Source: Davidsoniella eucalypti (lineage: Eukaryota > Ascomycota > Sordariomycetes > Microascales > Ceratocystidaceae). Taken from it: DNA of 64,000 bases. The notes below the pieces were generated by a model. It worked only from the letters and a program-made list of their open reading frames with translations. It made no database searches and was not told the origin of the DNA. Position 1 is the stretch's first letter; every line of letters begins with the position of its first letter. The position numbers were made by a program, and so were the translations under genes. Below, piece after piece: positions 60,901 through 64,000 of the stretch. Location: contig RMBW01000128.1 in the NCBI GenBank assembly GCA_004009845.1, forward strand, positions 1 through 64,000, given 5' to 3'.

Positions 60901-61540
60901 GCGGTAGCTGATCGGCAGATCGCGATGCCAACCTGTTGGTTAAAACGGGTTCTTGCTGTCGTTGTACGTTGGCGCCACAATATGCTGCTTCTGTTGAAAG
61001 AGTCGATGTCACGAGAGAGTTTGGTTTGCCATGGTAAACTACCTCTCTGGACTTTCTAGTGCTACTCCGATGGCTCGCCCCGGCGGCTCCGTTAATGTTG
61101 CTAGTTGGGATGCCGTCCCAGGAAGTTGCTGAGCCAGAAGAAAACCGCATGCTGCCGCGTGGACTAGCACCTGCAAGCAAAGCAGCACGATCGCCTGAGC
61201 TCACGATGGAGTCACGCAAATGACGTACAGCACCGCGACGGATCGGCTTGGTGACTTTGCCAACATGTTGTTGATTGCTGGTTGCTGATGATGCTGCTGC
61301 TGAATCTAGTACAGGGCCGGCGCTAGTTCTATTTCTATCGCCCATTGTCTGCTCGTCTGTGAAGGGCGCCGCATTCTGAGGAGAGAGTGTGAAAGAAGGT
61401 GCCCGTGGTAATCCTGGAATCTGAGGCGTGGTCACACTGAAAAGGAGGGATTCTCGTGCTGTAATTGGCAGTGAGGTAACGCGTGATGGTTTTTGCAGTG
61501 AGGTGAAGTTGCTGTCATTGTCAATGCTGTTTCGAGCCAT
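57992..61540 (-). CDS. Large Ser/Thr-rich disordered protein, unknown function
   Basis: A single uninterrupted frame of 1182 residues from ATG 61540. Most of it is low-complexity Ser/Thr/Ala/Pro with many basic-Ser phosphosite-like motifs (RSSTRKSREV, HSRNTSNITIS). More ordered, probably conserved parts lie at the C-terminal end: HPLIRPWTSEFARLGDGNVG; an acidic stretch DTDSDTEESDSGSDSDADLN; FSRIFGGSTLRR; and the last ~45 residues NEQVLGMLTQMRFSSGFLTK, KQKEERRRKNMKKHIRVLHE, which would form a basic helix. No membrane segment or known catalytic motif is seen. The C-terminal basic helix suggests binding to nucleic acid, membrane or a partner, but this is inference. Length and intactness make it a real gene. 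Confidence 0.85.
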   Translation of the reverse strand: MARNSIDNDSNFTSLQKPSRVTSLPITARESLLFSVTTPQIPGLPRAPSFTLSPQNAAPFTDEQTMGDRNRTSAGPVLDSAAASSATSNQQHVGKVTKPIRRGAVRHLRDSIVSSGDRAALLAGASPRGSMRFSSGSATSWDGIPTSNINGAAGASHRSSTRKSREVVYHGKPNSLVTSTLSTEAAYCGANVQRQQEPVLTNRLASRSADQLPLEIPERGSSSKHTRRFPEAHALASVVTSNEHSAARLEQRVCSSSSQKQANERARDYREPRRNPNFGSDTAAAPKTSAAMKLAAPISSCTELLSQPHVSSHERPRVDTKSRLDARNLPGKPKAIRGHSDNVTGYYSRAVTEESAATASNGAAAFSSLGGVTQTQKALVTRCVPTISSDTPGTEGADPTTSKNTRRNYFPPKGASVQTNVTKRSASIDTLAASSASSSFLPSSSPKKELKELKWFDQLLQERRRQSCSLPSPVLFLSTEHACVSPTLILRPPWAEEPVVSTSEEAGTDLTATTATNADANEAICARKADTRLSAVDGCSLVSANGFRANAMAGKLSHQPSISSFSSSVHSEDGGPEGEPANNKKTGLDVASVAAKSLSSNSLQTPPLYDTSISSCPAALSLPRSSETPVAQDSETVTQLSVQHGVSHNTIVAQNSSDSSQSKTLVLPARSDRLFGTSCLPRLPPVQNLNCDTSTKASTVAAKPQISIHTRWDSKDSGCVLEPEVDWSPLFSMCLDDYTNATDPTPSSPPFSTSDDWSKSSQQLLHPIISQPFCVSENSDKVSLLGASTIEPPSPAFSFCAEELSVHFLKDNHKDDNESVAPPVPPQSSKRRVRSPANMLSVASDLSESTTSTSRATTPKPTHSRNTSNITISMNRSISKTPLGSPKAAEAASMSLKPGSLSTRNSLFAISQPDLHVLSVPAFKPHCSVSNPKHLSQPLETRVQVDLLPHPIRPHSNSNSTTSSMATTSAFPATPNTKPIPAYQHPLIRPWTSEFARLGDGNVGSGLRQVTMPTNMEVSYFDTDSDTEESDSGSDSDADLNPGHDADDRSRSFSRIFGGSTLRRAGNNSVPRNQDHQRKVGKGSARRHSRESRGDASEAEGGGGSGSASNSNSNRNSHSGSEGSGTTAGGSKFLQRTNEQVLGMLTQMRFSSGFLTKKQKEERRRKNMKKHIRVLHETGATS

Positions 61541-62011
61541 ATTGTGCTATGCCAGCTGGTTTTGATGTATGATCCAGCTGCGACGGTTAGATGCGGGATA
61601 TGGTGCAGACGGCTGATGTAATAGTGATCTTGGTGATATATGGTTTAATAGTAGTGTTCCGGCTAGGTCAGCCAGACTCGGACACTTTTAACTTTGAATG
61701 ACGAGTGCTCACAACGAAAAGTGCAGATAAGGCAGATATTATATAGAGTCAGGTTCCGTGGTGTTTAACTCTACGTAAATAATGATTGATATTTCAGGAG
61801 ACGTCTTGTCTGGACACAAAAATTAAATATACGAAGGACCGACGATATGTGCGGAACTAAACTTGAAAATGTAGTGGTTGACCTGATATATTATACTACA
61901 AGAATAGATCCGAGTGCAGTAATCAAAGGAAACGGCCGTAATGGTGCAACACGCAAGTAAAAATGTAATCCATAGACTAACGATCTAAATAGACGTCACG
62001 TTCCTTCTCGT

Positions 62012-62400
62012 CTATACTCTTTCAAGTGAAGGTCCTGAATCGTCATTGGAATCATTACCAGGGTAGCTTATATATGTATAGTTTCTTTGATTATGGACTT
62101 CTATGTTTTTTTGTGTTGGTACCGTCATCCTGCAGGCATTATAGATAGACATGAAAGCTTCAAATTGCCTTTTATATCTTTTTGCTTCCAGTTAAGTTTC
62201 CTTGCTAGCTCTGGCGCCTTGTGCTTACAAGGTGGCTTTTACGACTTTGCCTCGGTGATAAAAAGTATATCTTTATTTTCACCAGATATAAGTATGTTTG
62301 CATCGTGCACTTCTTTGTTACGCGATGGCCTTAAATATATATTTCCAGTTCTTTCATCTATTTCTTGCTTTAGACGGGCAAATACACCTGATTTTTCCCA
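62012..62400 (-). pseudogene. Lysine-rich, AT-rich coding relic
   Basis: On the minus strand 62400-62242 reads WEKSGVFARLKQEIDERTGN, IYLRPSRNKEVHDANILISG, ENKDILFITEAKS, then TAA. The same frame resumes at 62238 as KPPCKHKAPELARKLNWKQK, DIKGNLKLS. In another frame a clean C-terminus SYPGNDSNDDSGPSLERV ends at TAG 62012-62014, preceded by an AG acceptor-like site. Codons are A/T-rich, unlike every intact gene in the window. One stop and an unresolved intron or frame change separate the parts. I do not recognise the family. Confidence 0.4.
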
Positions 62401-62573
62401 GAACTAACCTACACTACACTAAGCCTGACTGGGCTTAGCCTATTCGGGAGCTTAGAGCGAAGATCAGAATGGTTGTGGTCCCGCTTAGCGTTGCTGACTT
62501 GCTGATTATACGAGACAACTGGAATAGTAAGATAAACCAATACCAATACTAGCAGCAAGTAATCATTCGGTGT

Positions 62574-62843
62574 GTGGCGCAGGACGGCAAAGACAAAGAC
62601 CGGTTCACGTATATATTTGTAGTAAGACAAGACAGAGATACATCTCAAGAAACAGAATCGAAATTGAACTCTCACATTATATTCAAATCTGCGGAAACGC
62701 GGCACCTGTCTACAAATGTGGCCCGAAATGCTTCGGTTTGCATGGATATAAAAATTATCACTGAAATCTACGCCAAAAGAATACGTGGGAAGCTGCATGA
62801 GACGGAGACATGTAGATTCTTCTGTCACATTTTGTTTCCGTAA
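62574..62843 (+). pseudogene. Lysine-rich open frame without ATG start
   Basis: 90 codons opening with GTG, reading KDKDRFTYIFVVRQDRDTSQ, ETESKLNSHIIFKSAETRHL and IKIITEIYAKRIRGKLHETE. Composition is protein-like and AT-rich, similar to the neighbouring minus-strand relic. Without an ATG or splice sites it is best seen as a fragment or as chance. Confidence 0.2.
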
Positions 62844-64000
62844 ATAAACGCTCTTAGTGACTGAGTCAAAACAAGAAAAAGAAAACCCTGCTGGTTCTTC
62901 ATCCCTTTATAGAAGATGGTGGTGGCCCCATTAAGTTTATATCTTGTTGGTGGTGCTGTATAATTGATAGATCATACCAACCTGTTTATATTGTTCTCTG
63001 ACGTACTAATAGAGATACATATATATAGGCAATATGTATACTTCAAAGAGATCTTTTGTCACTAATATAAAGTTGTTGCTAGCAGCTATCGGAGCCTTTT
63101 TTGCTTTCTTTTTGTGGTTTCCTTTACTACGACTAGATTTGACCTGAGCTGATCCGACTGAGATGGGCTATGTTTCCTTCCAGCGAGTTGTATGTGAGCA
63201 TCCCAACTAGTCTTTCATTTTGGGGCTGGAAATAGGCATTTTGTTCTTTGATAAGTCAGGCGGCCACTTGTCGCTAAAGGATATATTATCTACAGATACG
63301 TACAAAGCGAATGATACTTTGAAAAGAAGAAAGAAAGATACCAAGCAAGGTTCTAAGAAAAGATACAATGCATACGTTTCCTGCACGTTCAATATGCGAA
63401 AGCATGCTTATGTGCATTGCAACTACTACATTACGTCGCGTACATGAGCCGTGACTTCCAACTCAGGAGCTTTATATAGAACAGCAAGTCCATTTGGATA
63501 TCAAATATAATACGAGATACATATTCCATAGCCAGAGCTTATCAAGGCCGGCACTGCCTCACCTCTGTCCGCTTGCAAGCCTGGAGTTGAGTCGGCTTAG
63601 AGTAGCGCACCTATGAACGTCATCTACGTACGCCATTGACCGCTTGTCGACATTTCGTGGTACTGGTGGTGCCCATCCATCAGGAATTCTGACACTTTGG
63701 CTCGTCTTTACATGGTTTTTCAAAAGTCGGTAGTGGTTTAGTAAGCAGATAATAATCTTTTGCTGGCTCTGCATAGTTGCTCTAATCGGAGAAATACCGT
63801 GCCTAATCTTCGCCTGAAAACTTACTTATCGGTATGATAGAGAACCGTATATCATACATAATCCAAAAACGATTACGAGTAAGTCAACTTTACTGGGAAT
63901 CAAAACATAATAAACTGCGTCGATTAAGCATAGTTTAATGTACGAATATCGAATTCTATGAATGCTTGTCTAGGGGTTTCCTCCATTTATCTATCTAGTG

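Larger units (their letters stand above)
61541..64000. other. AT-rich right flank with lysine-rich relics
   Basis: No complete gene supported. It contains a minus-strand relic (62012-62400) and plus-strand frames at 62574-62843 and 63220-63447 that read like protein but lack ATG starts. A minus-strand ATG frame at 63774-63559 (ending LSRLNSRLASGQR with a GTGAGG donor-like site at its stop) may be an exon of a gene extending right. Confidence 0.4.

Overview
This is a filamentous ascomycete (Pezizomycotina) nuclear window. Evidence: genes are split by short introns with GT donors, CTAAC/CTAAT-type branch points and YAG acceptors. Several protein families are fungal (Iec3-type INO80 subunit, Igo1/endosulfine, Ctr copper transporter, an F-box protein with a Cys-rich tail). 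Intergenic DNA is AT-rich and very long. The genus cannot be fixed from sequence alone; a Eurotiomycetes-like fungus is my guess.

Layout. 2.1-3.7 kb: wrecked neutral ceramidase pseudogene. 3.8-5.1 kb: F-box protein (-). 8.4-10.2 kb: SPX-domain membrane protein (-). 10.2-17.2 kb: gene desert with two small retroposed insertions that carry target-site duplications. 17.2-24.0 kb: the densest block, with Igo1 (+), MYG1 (-), Iec3 (+) and mitochondrial NADP-isocitrate dehydrogenase (-). 24-34.8 kb: desert with a decayed coding island at its left end. 34.8-35.9 kb: a lone C2H2 regulator (-). 35.9-48.2 kb: second desert holding G/C homopolymers, a CCAAT/TATA promoter upstream of a strong hairpin, and a cluster of CRE-like TGACGTC sites. 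48.2-55.5 kb: a small three-exon gene I do not recognise (-), FAHD1-type hydrolase (+), 3-hydroxyanthranilate dioxygenase (-), Ctr copper transporter (+) and CoA-pyrophosphatase-type Nudix (-). 56.9-57.5 kb: a 592-bp element with ~95-bp inverted arms. 58.0-61.5 kb: large Ser/Thr-rich protein of unknown function (-). 61.5-64 kb: AT-rich DNA with lysine-rich coding relics.

The intact genes are mostly housekeeping: central metabolism (IDP, FAHD1, 3-HAO for NAD+ synthesis), nutrient signalling (SPX/phosphate, Igo1/TORC1-Rim15, copper uptake), chromatin (Iec3) and CoA/nucleotide housekeeping. They form no obvious operon-like or secondary-metabolite cluster. Exon boundaries below were set by hand from splice consensus and reading-frame continuity; spans cover first to last coding base with the exons listed in the evidence. 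No database search was possible.
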